A stretch of DNA of 64,000 nucleotides from Luteimonas sp. FCS-9 (GTDB taxonomy: Bacteria > Pseudomonadota > Gammaproteobacteria > Xanthomonadales > Xanthomonadaceae). Positions 8,232 through 16,598 of the stretch are shown here, one piece after another (the stretch's first letter is position 1; every line of letters starts with the position of its first letter). The notes under the pieces are model-generated. The model saw only the letters and a list, made by a program, of their open reading frames with translations. It searched no databases and was not told where the DNA came from. The stretch covers positions 186,001-250,000 of the forward strand of contig NZ_LASZ01000003.1 of assembly GCF_001014645.1 (NCBI RefSeq), written 5' to 3'. A program made the translations under genes and the position numbers.

Positions 8232-8999
8232 CTAGGGCGGCGGCAGGCCGAACAGGCGCGCCGCGTTGTCGCTGGTCCGGGCGGCCACCGTCGCGGCGGA
8301 CTCGCCGCGCAGGCGCGCGACCGCGTCGAGCACGCGGACCAGGCGCGCCGGTTCGTTACGCTGGCCGCGGTGCCCGCTGTCTGGCTGGTCGGGCGCGTCG
8401 GTCTCGAGCAGCAGTTGCTCGATCGGCATGCCGGCCACCAGCCGGTGCAGGCGGCGCGCCCGGTCGTAGGTCACCGGCCCGCCGAGTCCGATCAGGAAGC
8501 CGTGCTGCCACAACTGGCGCGCCTGCTCGGGACTGCCGGCGAAACTGTGCACGACCCCGCGCAGGCCGTCGAACCGGCGCAGCGTCGCGATCACCGCGTC
8601 CACCGCGCGCCGTGCGTGCACGATCACCGGCAGGTCGTGCGCGTGCGCCAGCCGCAGCTGCCCCTCGAAGTAGCGCGCCTGCGCTGCGCGGTCGAGACCG
8701 TCGACGAAGTGGTCGAGGCCGCATTCGCCGACCGCCACCGGCCGCTCGCGCACGATCCAGTCCGCCAGCGCGTCCAGGTCCTCGGGTCGATGCTCGGCCA
8801 GGAACAGCGGATGCAGGCCGTAGGCCGGATACAGGCCGGCGCCGGACGCGCAGACGGCGCGCAGCGTCGGCCAGGCCGCGCGCGCGACGGCGGGCACGAC
8901 CTGGCGCAGCACGCCCGCCGCGCGGGCCCGCGCCAGCACCGCCTCGCGGTCGCCGTCGAACGCCGGCGCGTCGAGATGGCAGTGGCTGTCGACCAGCAT
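8232..8999 (-). CDS. tatD: TatD-family metal-dependent hydrolase
   Basis: This 255-residue TIM-barrel hydrolase of the TatD family probably has 3'-5' DNase activity or another hydrolytic role. Metal ligands are visible: His6 and His8 in DSHCHLD, the Glu in VGECGLDH, the His of IVHARR and VVHSFAG, and the Asp in LLETDAPD. The start ATG overlaps the stop of the upstream membrane-protein gene by 1 bp (TGATG), so they are translationally coupled. The family holds several paralogues (TatD, YcfH, YjjV), and which one this is cannot be decided here. Confidence 0.88.
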   Translation of the reverse strand: MLVDSHCHLDAPAFDGDREAVLARARAAGVLRQVVPAVARAAWPTLRAVCASGAGLYPAYGLHPLFLAEHRPEDLDALADWIVRERPVAVGECGLDHFVDGLDRAAQARYFEGQLRLAHAHDLPVIVHARRAVDAVIATLRRFDGLRGVVHSFAGSPEQARQLWQHGFLIGLGGPVTYDRARRLHRLVAGMPIEQLLLETDAPDQPDSGHRGQRNEPARLVRVLDAVARLRGESAATVAARTSDNAARLFGLPPP

Positions 9000-9241
9000 C
9001 AGGGCCTGCGGGCCTGCCCGTCGATCGGTGCGCGCCGGTCGCCGCCGGCCGGCGGCGCGGGGCTGCGCTTGCGCTTGGCCAGCGCGACCGTCGCCAGGCC
9101 GAGCAGCACCTCGTCGACGAGGATGATCGGGTCGGGCACGACGAGGTTGATGCCGAACAGCACGGCCACGACCACGAACAGCCGCGGGTAGCTCAACTTC
9201 GACAGCCAGGACACGAGCGGAACGGACAGGGGGCTGGGCAT
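8999..9241 (-). CDS. Small membrane protein (DUF6116-like)
   Basis: This small protein of about 80 residues has a Leu-rich amphipathic N-terminus (LVSWLSKLSYPRLF), one or two hydrophobic segments (VVVAVLFGINLVVPDPII and a second around VLLGLATVAL) and a basic, proline-rich tail. It resembles the short DUF6116 proteins of xanthomonads, which have no known function; the match is by memory of the family. The start is taken at the ATG giving MPSPLSVP; an ATG 11 codons upstream is possible. It is coupled to tatD by a 1-bp overlap. Confidence 0.6.
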   Translation of the reverse strand: MPSPLSVPLVSWLSKLSYPRLFVVVAVLFGINLVVPDPIILVDEVLLGLATVALAKRKRSPAPPAGGDRRAPIDGQARRP

Positions 9242-9405
9242 CGCGGACCTCGCTTGGATGCGGAATGCGGCCACGCTAGCACGGGCCTGCGGAACGGCGG
9301 TTTAGCGTCGGGTCAGCGTCTCGGGGCGGAATTCCGGTGCCTGTTCAGCTTCGAGATGGTGCAATCGCCGCAACACGTACAGGCCGAGGGCCGGAGGAGA
9401 TCCCG

Positions 9406-10155
9406 ATGAAGGGCAACACGATCGCGATTGCGCTGGCATCCCTGCTCGTGGGCGGCGTGGCCGTCGGCGCGTACCACAACAGCCGCGACGGCGCGGGCGC
9501 GGCGGCCACCGCCGAGCGCGCACAGGACCGCCTCGACTACGCCGACGTGCTGGCCGCCCAGCCGGTGACCGAGACCGAGCAGGTCTACGCCACCGTGCTG
9601 GGCAGCGAGCCGATCCGCGAAACCATGACCTCCACCTCGCCGCGCGAGGTCTGCGAGGACGTCGTGGTGCAGGAGCGCCTGCCCGAGCGCGACGGCAACG
9701 TCGGCGGCACCGTCGCGGGCGCGCTGATCGGCGGCCTGGTCGGCAACCAGGTTGGCGGCGGCAACGGCCGCAAGCTGGCGACCGCGGCTGGCGCGACGGC
9801 CGGCGGCTTCATCGGCAACCGGGTCGACCGCAACCACGTCGGCGGCCGTGTCGTCGAACGCGTCGACCGCCAGTGCCGCACCGTGCAGGACGCCTCGCAG
9901 TCCTCGCGCGTGGTCGCCTACAACGTCACCTACCGCAATCCCGACGGCACTACCGGCTCGATGCGCACCGACAGCAAGCCGGGCAACCGCATCCTGCTCG
10001 GCGACGAGGAGAAGACCGTCGGCTACGACGTGACCTACCGCTACGAGGGCACCGAGCGGACGCTGCGTATGCGCGAGGCGCCGGGCGAGCGGCTGCCGGT
10101 GCTCAATGGCCGCGTCATGACCGCGGCGATGGACGGCGCCCCCGAGCGCGGCTGA
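9406..10155 (+). CDS. Glycine-zipper 2TM domain envelope protein
   Basis: This 249-residue envelope protein has an N-terminal signal anchor (about residues 4-22, IAIALASLLVGGVAVGAY). A variable region follows, then the Cys-containing EVCEDVVVQERLP element and a glycine-zipper pair (VAGALIGGLVGNQVGGGNGRK and AAGATAGGFIGNRVDR). The C-terminal domain has repeated VxYDVTYRY/NVTYRNPDG beta motifs. The role is unknown; the zipper suggests membrane insertion or oligomerisation. The ATG at 9406 is chosen because a GGAGGAGA ribosome-binding site sits 6 bp upstream. A perfect 13-bp hairpin follows the gene. Confidence 0.8.
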   Translation: MKGNTIAIALASLLVGGVAVGAYHNSRDGAGAAATAERAQDRLDYADVLAAQPVTETEQVYATVLGSEPIRETMTSTSPREVCEDVVVQERLPERDGNVGGTVAGALIGGLVGNQVGGGNGRKLATAAGATAGGFIGNRVDRNHVGGRVVERVDRQCRTVQDASQSSRVVAYNVTYRNPDGTTGSMRTDSKPGNRILLGDEEKTVGYDVTYRYEGTERTLRMREAPGERLPVLNGRVMTAAMDGAPERG

Positions 10156-10179
10156 CCCCGCCAGGGTCGCAGGTTCCCA

Positions 10180-10209
10180 CCGAAGGGCCGGCATTCGCCG
10201 GCCCTTCGG
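10180..10209 (+). terminator. Long hairpin after the glycine-zipper gene
   Basis: A perfect 13-bp stem (ccgaagggccggc / gccggcccttcgg) with an ATTC loop lies 25 bp after the stop. The U-tract is poor (cttcg), so it may be a weak terminator or an mRNA-stabilising hairpin. Confidence 0.6.
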
Positions 10210-10279
10210 CTTCGTGGGCCGGTCGCCCGGCGCGCGCGGATCGATACAATGCCCGGCATCCCGCCCAGACCGGACCGCC

Positions 10280-11443
10280 ATGGCCCTGCATCCCTACGAC
10301 CTGTACGACGTGCGTTCGCTGCTCGACGAGGACGAGCGCGCGGTCCAGGACGCCGTCGCGCGCTTCACCGACGAGCGCGTGCTGCCGATCATCGGCGAGT
10401 GCTTCGACCAGGCGCGGTTCCCCACCGAGCTGATCCACGAGATGGCCGAGCTCGGCCTGCTCGGCGCCACGCTGCCGGCCGAGTACGGCTGCGCCGGCCT
10501 CAATGCGGTCAGCTACGGCCTGATCTGCCAGGAGCTCGAGCGCGGCGACAGCGGCCTGCGCAGCTTCGCCAGCGTGCAGTCCTCGCTGTGCATGTACCCG
10601 ATCTTCGCCTACGGCAGCGAGGAACAGCGCCGTCGCTGGCTGCCCGAGATGGCCGCCGGCCGGGTCATCGGCTGCTTCGGCCTGACCGAGCCCCACGGCG
10701 GCTCGGACCCGGGAAACATGAAGACCCATGCCCGTCGCGACGGTGACGACTGGATCCTCAACGGCTCCAAGATGTGGATCACCAACGGCAACCTGGCCGA
10801 CATCGCGATCGTCTGGGCGAAGACCGACGACGGCATCCAGGGCTTCGTGGTCGAGAAAGGCTTTGCCGGGTTCTCGGCGCAGGAGATCAAGCACAAGATG
10901 AGCCTGCGGGCCTCGGTCACCAGTGCGCTGTACTTCGACGACGTGCGCGTGCCCGATGCCAACCGCCTGCCGAACGTCAAGGGACTCAAGGGCCCGCTGG
11001 GCTGCCTGACCCAGGCACGCTACGGCATCACCTGGGGCCCGATCGGCGCGGCGATCGCGTGCCTGGACGAGGCGCTGGGCTATTCCAGGGAACGCATCCT
11101 GTTCGATCGCCCGGTGGCCGCGACGCAGAGCGCGCAGATCAGGCTCGCCGACTGGGCGCGCCGCATCACGGCCGCGCAGCTGCTGTCGCTGCAGCTCGGG
11201 CGCCTCAAGGACGCCGGCAAGATGCAGCCAACCCAGGTCTCGCTGGCGAAGTGGAACAACTGCCGCATGGCGATCGACATCGCCCGCGAGGCGCGCGACC
11301 TGCTGGGCGGCGCCGGCATCACGACCGAGCATTCGCCGATCCGGCACGCGCTCAACCTCGAGTCGGTGATCACCTACGAGGGCACGGAGACCGTGCACCA
11401 GCTGGTCGTGGGTCGCGAGCTGACCGGCATCAACGCGTTCTGA
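10280..11443 (+). CDS. gcdH: Glutaryl-CoA dehydrogenase
   Basis: This 387-residue flavoprotein of the acyl-CoA dehydrogenase family oxidises and decarboxylates glutaryl-CoA to crotonyl-CoA in lysine and tryptophan breakdown. Family signatures are present: CFGLTEPHGGSDP (FAD/substrate site), WITNGNLADIAIVWAK, and the catalytic glutamate region ITYEGTETVHQLVVGRELTG near the C-terminus. Together with the hydrophilic KHKMSLRASVT segment this favours GcdH over short-chain dehydrogenases. The start MALHPYDLYD fits family length; an upstream in-frame ATG at 10214 would lie next to the hairpin. A cupin gene follows 2 bp later. Confidence 0.9.
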   Translation: MALHPYDLYDVRSLLDEDERAVQDAVARFTDERVLPIIGECFDQARFPTELIHEMAELGLLGATLPAEYGCAGLNAVSYGLICQELERGDSGLRSFASVQSSLCMYPIFAYGSEEQRRRWLPEMAAGRVIGCFGLTEPHGGSDPGNMKTHARRDGDDWILNGSKMWITNGNLADIAIVWAKTDDGIQGFVVEKGFAGFSAQEIKHKMSLRASVTSALYFDDVRVPDANRLPNVKGLKGPLGCLTQARYGITWGPIGAAIACLDEALGYSRERILFDRPVAATQSAQIRLADWARRITAAQLLSLQLGRLKDAGKMQPTQVSLAKWNNCRMAIDIAREARDLLGGAGITTEHSPIRHALNLESVITYEGTETVHQLVVGRELTGINAF

Positions 11444-11445
11444 CC

Positions 11446-11757
11446 ATGCGGACGATCCGGTCGCGCGGGTTCACCTCCGACAGGGCGTGGGGCGCACTGG
11501 ATGTCGCCGCGATCGCGGGCGCGACCGTCCGCCTGCACTGGACCGATCGCCCGTATCGGTGGCACGTCAACGACGGCGAGGAAGTCTTCGCTGTCCTCGA
11601 CGGCCGCGTGGAGATGCGATATCGCCAGGGCGAGGACGAGCACGCGGTCGTGCTGGAAGCCGGCGACCTGTTCCATGCCGCCGCGGGCGATGCGCATGTC
11701 GCCCATCCGATCGGCGAGGCGCGCATCCTCGTGATCGAGAAGGCCGGCAGTCTCTGA
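11446..11757 (+). CDS. Cupin-domain protein
   Basis: This 103-residue single cupin barrel shows the two conserved motifs. The first is the HVNDGEEVFAVLDGRVEM segment, and the second (LEAGDLFHAAAGDAHVAHPIG) carries histidines typical of metal ligands. Small stand-alone cupins of this kind are of unknown substrate. It starts 2 bp after the gcdH stop and has no promoter room, so it is probably cotranscribed with gcdH. Whether it acts in the same pathway is not shown. Confidence 0.8.
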   Translation: MRTIRSRGFTSDRAWGALDVAAIAGATVRLHWTDRPYRWHVNDGEEVFAVLDGRVEMRYRQGEDEHAVVLEAGDLFHAAAGDAHVAHPIGEARILVIEKAGSL

Positions 11758-11767
11758 GCCCTGCACC

Positions 11768-12334
11768 ATGCCCACGATGCCGTCGTCCGTTGCCTCGCCG
11801 ATTCTCGAAACCGAACGCCTGATCCTGCGCCTGCCGCAGATCGGGGACTTCGACCGCTACGCCGAACTCCTGGCCGACGAGGATGCTGCGCGCCACATCG
11901 GCGGCCGCCAGCCGCGCGCGGCGGCGTGGCGCAAGTTCCTGCAGCAGCCCGGCGCCTGGGTGTTGCAGGGCTTCGGCATGTTCTCGGTCGTGGATCGGGC
12001 CGACGGTCGCTGGCTCGGCCAGCTGGGTCCCTGGCGCCCGGAAGGCTGGCCGGACAACGAGATCGGCTATGCATTCCACCCCGATGCCTGGGGCAGGGGG
12101 TACGCCACGGAGGCCGCGGTCGCGGCGATCGACTGGACGTTCGCGACGCTGCACTGGGACCGGATCATCCATTGCATCGATCCGGCAAACGCCGCGTCCC
12201 AGCAGGTAGCCCGGCGGCTCGGCTCGACCCGGCTGCGGTCGGCGCGGCTGCCGGCGCCGTTCGACGACCACGTCGTCGACGTCTGGGGCCAGACCCGCGT
12301 CCAATGGCGCGAGCACCGCAGGCGCTTCGCGTAG
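11768..12334 (+). CDS. GNAT-family N-acetyltransferase (RimJ/RimL-like)
   Basis: This 188-residue acetyltransferase transfers acetyl from acetyl-CoA to an amine. The RimJ/RimL-type opening LETERLILRLPQIGD is present. The acetyl-CoA pyrophosphate-binding loop is seen as HPDAWGRGYATEA, and the late ASQQVARRLGS helix matches motif B. The substrate is unknown. It follows the cupin gene by 10 bp and is likely in the same transcript. A second ATG three codons in is an equally possible start. Confidence 0.85.
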   Translation: MPTMPSSVASPILETERLILRLPQIGDFDRYAELLADEDAARHIGGRQPRAAAWRKFLQQPGAWVLQGFGMFSVVDRADGRWLGQLGPWRPEGWPDNEIGYAFHPDAWGRGYATEAAVAAIDWTFATLHWDRIIHCIDPANAASQQVARRLGSTRLRSARLPAPFDDHVVDVWGQTRVQWREHRRRFA

Positions 12335-12400
12335 GACGGGCGCGGTCCGTCCTCGACGTCAACCAGACGGCGGGCCCGGCTCGCCCCACGAAGGTCCCCC

Positions 12401-14671
12401 ATGTTCGCGACCGTTCCCACGCCGATCCCCGCCCGCATGAAGGGCCTCAACCGCGCCGAGATCTGCGACGCGAATTTCCAGCAGTTCGTCCGCGACTGGC
12501 GCGGTCCTGTGCGGACGCGTCCGGCCGACAACGCGCCAGTGCTGCCCGGCAGCGCGCTGGACGCGCGCGGCTTCGTCGAACTGCTCGAGTCGCAGCTGAT
12601 CAGCCGGCACCTGGACCTGATGGCGCGCGTGCTGCGCGTACAGAACAAGGTCTTCTACACGATCGGCTCCAGCGGCCACGAGGGCAACGCGATGGTCGCG
12701 CGCCTGACCCGGCACACCGATCCCGCGTTCCTGCACTACCGCAGCGGCGGCTTCATGGCCGAACGGTTCCGCAAGCTGCCGGGCATGGATCCGGTGATGG
12801 ACTCGGCGCTGTCGTTCGCGGCCAGCCGCGAGGACCCGGCCAGCGGCGGCCGCCACAAGGTCTGGGGCAGCAAGCCGCTGTGGGTGCTGCCGCAGACCTC
12901 GACGATCGCCTCGCACCTGCCCAAGGCCTTCGGCACCGCGGTGGCGATCGAGCAGGCGCGGCGCATCGGCCATGCGCTCCCGGTGCCCGACGACAGCATC
13001 GTCGTGTGCTCGTTCGGCGATGCGTCGAGCAACCACGCGACCGCGCAGACCGCGTTCAACGCCGCCGCCTGGACCGCCTACCAGAAGCTCCCGGCACCGG
13101 TGCTGTTCGTCTGCGAGGACAACGGCATCGGCATCTCGGTCAGGACGCCCGACGGCTGGATCGCGCGCAACTTCGCCCGGCGGCCGGACCTCGACTACTT
13201 CGCCGCCGACGGCCTCGACCTGGCATCGGGCTACGGCGAGGTCGAGCGCGCGGTCGCGCATTGCCGGCGCACGCGCCGGCCGACGTTCCTGCACCTGCGC
13301 ACGACCCGGATCATGGGCCACGCCGGCACCGACTTCGAGATCGAATGGCGCCCGCTCGAGGAACTGTGCGCGGTCGAGGCGACCGACCCGCTGCTGCGCT
13401 CTGCGGCGATCGCGCTCGAATCCGGCGTGATGAGCGTCGATGCGCTGCTGGCGCTGTACGAGGACACGCGCGCGCGCTGCTTCGCCGCCGCGCACGACGC
13501 CGACCGCCGGCCGCGACTGGAGACGCTGGCCGAGGTCATGCAGCCGCTGGCGCCGTATTCCCCGGCGCAGGTCCAGGCCGAGGCTTCGCGCTTCGAGCAT
13601 GCCGCGCAGCGCGCGGAGATCTTCGGCGGCGCGTCGAAGCTGCCCGAGGCGCAGCCGCCGCGGCACCTGGCGATCCAGATCAACCAGGCCCTGCATGACC
13701 TGTTCGCCAAGTATCCCGAGGCCCTGCTGTTCGGTGAGGACGTGGCGCAGAAGGGCGGCGTCTACACGGTCACCAAGGGGCTGCAGAAGGCGTTCGGCCC
13801 ACGCCGGGTGTTCAACACGCTGCTCGACGAAACGATCGTGCTCGGGCTGGCGCAGGGCTACGCCAACATGGGGCTGCTGCCGCTGCCCGAGATCCAGTAC
13901 CTGGCCTACTTCCACAACGCCGGCGACCAGATCCGAGGCGAGGCGGCGAGCCTGCAGTTCTTCAGCAACGGCCAGTACCGCAACCCGATGGTCGTGCGCA
14001 TCGCCTCGCTGGGCTACCAGCGCGGCTTCGGCGGCCATTTCCACAACGACAACTCGGTCACCGCGCTGCGCGACATCCCCGGCCTCGTCGTCGGCTGCCC
14101 GTCGCGCGGCGACGACGCGGCGACGATGCTGCGCACGCTTGCCGCGCTGGCGAAGGTCGACGGCCGGGTCTGCGCGTTCCTCGAGCCGATCGCGCTGTAC
14201 ATGACCAAGGACCTCTACGCGCCCGGCGACGGCGGCTGGCTGACGGCGTACCCGCCGCCGGACCAGGCGATGGCCTTCGGCGAGGAGCGGGTGTACGCGC
14301 CCGAAGCGACCGATCTGCTGGTGCTGACGTTCGGCAACGGCGTGCCGATGAGCCTGCGCGCGGCGCGCACGATCGAGTCGGAGCGGGGCTGGCGCGTACG
14401 CGTGGTCGACCTGCGCTGGCTGCTGCCGCTCAACGAGGGCGCGATCGCGCGGCACGTGGCCGAATGCGACCGGGTGCTGGTCGTCGACGAGGGGCGGCGC
14501 AGCGCGGGCGTGGGCGAGGGCATCGTGACCGCGATCACCGAGGCCGGCTTCGGCGACCGGCCGCTGCGCCGGGTGGTCGGTGCCGATACGTTCACGCCGC
14601 TGGCCGGCGCGGCGTTCCTGGTGATCCCATCGGAGGCCGACATCGTCGCCGCGGCGTCGGCGATGGCCTGA
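12401..14671 (+). CDS. Fused alpha/beta E1 component of a 2-oxoacid dehydrogenase
   Basis: This 756-residue thiamine-diphosphate enzyme joins the E1-alpha domain (residues about 60-390) and the E1-beta domain (about 425-756), which are separate subunits in most branched-chain 2-oxoacid dehydrogenases. The alpha part has the ThDP motif beginning GDASSNHATAQ and the GIGISVRT loop. The beta part has FGEDVAQKGGVYTVT and the transketolase C-domain VVDLRWLLPLNEG. It would decarboxylate a 2-oxoacid and pass the acyl group to an E2 lipoyl protein, but no E2 or E3 gene lies nearby. The substrate is probably branched-chain by homology. A terminator-like hairpin follows. Confidence 0.85.
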   Translation: MFATVPTPIPARMKGLNRAEICDANFQQFVRDWRGPVRTRPADNAPVLPGSALDARGFVELLESQLISRHLDLMARVLRVQNKVFYTIGSSGHEGNAMVARLTRHTDPAFLHYRSGGFMAERFRKLPGMDPVMDSALSFAASREDPASGGRHKVWGSKPLWVLPQTSTIASHLPKAFGTAVAIEQARRIGHALPVPDDSIVVCSFGDASSNHATAQTAFNAAAWTAYQKLPAPVLFVCEDNGIGISVRTPDGWIARNFARRPDLDYFAADGLDLASGYGEVERAVAHCRRTRRPTFLHLRTTRIMGHAGTDFEIEWRPLEELCAVEATDPLLRSAAIALESGVMSVDALLALYEDTRARCFAAAHDADRRPRLETLAEVMQPLAPYSPAQVQAEASRFEHAAQRAEIFGGASKLPEAQPPRHLAIQINQALHDLFAKYPEALLFGEDVAQKGGVYTVTKGLQKAFGPRRVFNTLLDETIVLGLAQGYANMGLLPLPEIQYLAYFHNAGDQIRGEAASLQFFSNGQYRNPMVVRIASLGYQRGFGGHFHNDNSVTALRDIPGLVVGCPSRGDDAATMLRTLAALAKVDGRVCAFLEPIALYMTKDLYAPGDGGWLTAYPPPDQAMAFGEERVYAPEATDLLVLTFGNGVPMSLRAARTIESERGWRVRVVDLRWLLPLNEGAIARHVAECDRVLVVDEGRRSAGVGEGIVTAITEAGFGDRPLRRVVGADTFTPLAGAAFLVIPSEADIVAAASAMA

Positions 14672-14680
14672 AGGCGGAAA

Positions 14681-14707
14681 CGGGACCGGCGCGCGACGCC
14701 GGTCCCG
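14681..14707. terminator. Hairpin between convergent genes
   Basis: A 10-bp perfect stem (cgggaccggc / gccggtcccg) with a 7-nt loop is placed between the stops of the convergent E1 and OmpA-like genes. There is no real T-run on either side, so it is only a probable bidirectional terminator. Confidence 0.55.
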
Positions 14708-14729
14708 TCGTCCGCGGTGCGGCGCGGGC

Positions 14730-15236
14730 TCAGTCCGCGAAGCGGACCCGGACCTCGACGCGACGGTTCGGCGCGAGGCAGTCGATCAGCGCCTGGCCGC
14801 GCTCGGTGCGGCATTCGACGACCGGCTCCACGTCGCCCCGGCCGACCGCGGTGATCCGGTCCGCCGGCACGCCATGCTCGACCAGATAGCCGCGCACGGC
14901 CTCGGCGCGCTGGTTGGACAGCCGCATGTTGCCCTTGGCGTTGCCGATGCGGTCGCTGTGGCCGATGACGTGGACGATCTCCACCCGGTGGGCGCTGCCC
15001 GAGAGCCGGGCGGCGATCGCGTCGAGCGCAGTGCGCCCGTCGGGGCTGAGGTCGCGGATGCTCGCCTTGCCGAAGGCGAACAGCCCGTCGGCATCGAGCT
15101 TCTCGACGAACGAGCTCGACGGCGGGGGTGGAGACTGCGGTACAGGGTCCTGCGCCGGCGGCGTGGACGAGCAGGCCGCGAGCGTGAACGAGACGACGGA
15201 CGCGGCGAAGGCCGCGGACAGCATGTTGCGCTTCAT
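14730..15236 (-). CDS. OmpA-family peptidoglycan-associated lipoprotein
   Basis: This 168-residue lipoprotein has a signal peptide with lipobox TLAAC (Cys22), a short proline-rich linker (about 25-42) and an OmpA-like domain (about 45-168). The domain holds the peptidoglycan-contact motif region GHSDRIGNAKGNMRLSNQRAEAVRGYL. It likely anchors the outer membrane to the cell wall. The start at 15236 has an AAAGGGA ribosome-binding site; an upstream in-frame ATG would spoil the signal peptide. A CRTERGQALIDCLAPNRRVEV segment near the end suggests a disulfide, as in Pal/YiaD relatives. Confidence 0.9.
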   Translation of the reverse strand: MKRNMLSAAFAASVVSFTLAACSSTPPAQDPVPQSPPPPSSSFVEKLDADGLFAFGKASIRDLSPDGRTALDAIAARLSGSAHRVEIVHVIGHSDRIGNAKGNMRLSNQRAEAVRGYLVEHGVPADRITAVGRGDVEPVVECRTERGQALIDCLAPNRRVEVRVRFAD

Positions 15237-15694
15237 GACATTCCCTTTGAGCTTTCCAGTTCCCCTGTCGCCGGACCGCAGCCGGTCCGGCGACTGCTTT
15301 GACATCCCCCGGACGCCTGCGCGTCCTGTCGCGGCGGAGCATAGCAGCCGCGCATGGCATGAAAAGGGGGAGGAGTCTCCGAAGTGTGGGATAGCAATCC
15401 CACTTCGGATAGGCAGCGGCCAGCCGGCCGGAAGCCGCTCTTCCCTCGGTCAGGACCGCTCGCGGTCCGGCCACGCGAAGCACGCGTGGCGTTCGCATGG
15501 TTGCGCGGCATGCCGCGCAAGCAGAGCGGACTCACCCATGGCGCGCTTGACGCGGCCACCGGCCGTCAGCCCGCTGCTGGAGACCTTTGGATTCTGGCTT
15601 CTGATGGACGCAGATTCGCCCGCTGGAAGAAGGCGGGGCCCTCCGTGCGTTGCGCCGTTGAGCGCATAAAAGCTGGAAAAGACAGGGAGCTCGT
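15237..15694. repeat. Intergenic gap with dispersed palindromic repeat, copy 1 (about 15375-15690)
   Basis: This 458-bp gap has no convincing gene. It carries copy 1 of a modular repeat shared with 35985-36235 and 50030-50520. Conserved blocks are 15421-15449 (GCCGGCCGGAAGCCGCTC and on), 15549-15590 (GACGCGGCCACCGGCCGTC and on) and 15615-15633 (TTCGCCCGCTGGAAGAAG). Internal hairpins include a 10-bp stem at about 15379-15408, CCGCTCGCGG near 15457-15466, and GCGCGGCATGCCGCGC near 15506-15521. Short open frames crossing it appear to be artefacts of GC-rich sequence. Confidence 0.7.
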
Positions 15695-16573
15695 TCAGCG
15701 CGCCAGGCCGTCGAGCAGTGGCACCGCGGTCGCCGGGTGCTCGTCGACCGTCATCGTCACGGTGCCCGTATCCAGCGGCAGTACCGCGAGCTGGACGTCC
15801 GTCGAGACGGCGACGATCCGGCCGGCCGGCTGCCCGTCGGCGACCACGTCCTGGCCGGGTTGCGCGGTCGATGCGCCGTGCAGTGCGACCAGGCCGCGCT
15901 TGCTCTGGCCCAGGAAGTGCGTGCGCGCGACGATCTCCTGGCCGGGGTAGCAGCCCTTCCTGACGCTGTAGGCGCGCAGCCGGTCGAGCCCGAGCTGCTG
16001 CGGCGTCCAGCGCTCGGCCTCGCCGGCCGGCAGCCGCGGCAGGCCATGGGCGAGGTCGATCGCGCGCCAGCGTGCTTCGGCCTCGACCGCCGTCGCAGCG
16101 GTCGGCGCGGCATCGGGTGCGTCCGGTCGGCGCGGCGCCAGGCGCAGCGTGCGCGGCTGCGTCGGCACGCCGAGGTCGAGTTCGGCCGCCTCGCCGTCGA
16201 ACGCCGCGCGGGCGCCGCTCGCCGCCGACGGCGCGGCGAAGCGACCCGTGACCACGGCATCCTCGATCGAGATCGCGACCTTGCTGCGGAATACGAATCG
16301 TTTCAGCGCGGCCGCGAACGCGTCGGGCTCGGCATCGAGCAGGACGAGGTCCAGCGTCTGTGCATCGCGTCGCAGCAGCGCGAACAGCGCGATCGTGCGG
16401 CCCTTGGGCGTCAGCCAGCCGCTCCATTGCCAGTGGCCGTCGGCGAGGACGGCGACGTCGTTCATGAACTGGGCCTGCGCGAACGCGAGCGCGTCGCGTC
16501 CCGAAAGGCGCAGGACGTGCAGGCCGGAAAGGGCGAAATCTGCGTCGGGAGTGGAATGCGGCTTGTCTACCAT
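15695..16573 (-). CDS. ygfZ: Folate-binding tRNA-modifying protein YgfZ
   Basis: This 292-residue protein is related to the GcvT aminomethyltransferase. YgfZ uses tetrahydrofolate to support iron-sulfur enzymes and tRNA modification. The diagnostic motif KGCYPGQEIVART is present near residue 205, with a conserved GLPRLPAGEAERWTPQQLGLDRL region before it. The start MVDKPHSTPD is chosen from family alignment memory; the frame continues upstream without support. Its start codon overlaps on the opposite strand the region where the succinate dehydrogenase assembly gene starts, so the two promoters are interlocked. The link to Fe-S enzymes fits its place beside sdh. Confidence 0.9.
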   Translation of the reverse strand: MVDKPHSTPDADFALSGLHVLRLSGRDALAFAQAQFMNDVAVLADGHWQWSGWLTPKGRTIALFALLRRDAQTLDLVLLDAEPDAFAAALKRFVFRSKVAISIEDAVVTGRFAAPSAASGARAAFDGEAAELDLGVPTQPRTLRLAPRRPDAPDAAPTAATAVEAEARWRAIDLAHGLPRLPAGEAERWTPQQLGLDRLRAYSVRKGCYPGQEIVARTHFLGQSKRGLVALHGASTAQPGQDVVADGQPAGRIVAVSTDVQLAVLPLDTGTVTMTVDEHPATAVPLLDGLAR

Positions 16574-16598
16574 GGGTGTGGGAACTAAAATTGAACGA

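Noticed and set aside
12359-14455. Long antisense open frame over the fused E1 gene
   Set aside because: No recognisable domain, composition typical of shadow frames, and the sense gene is clear.
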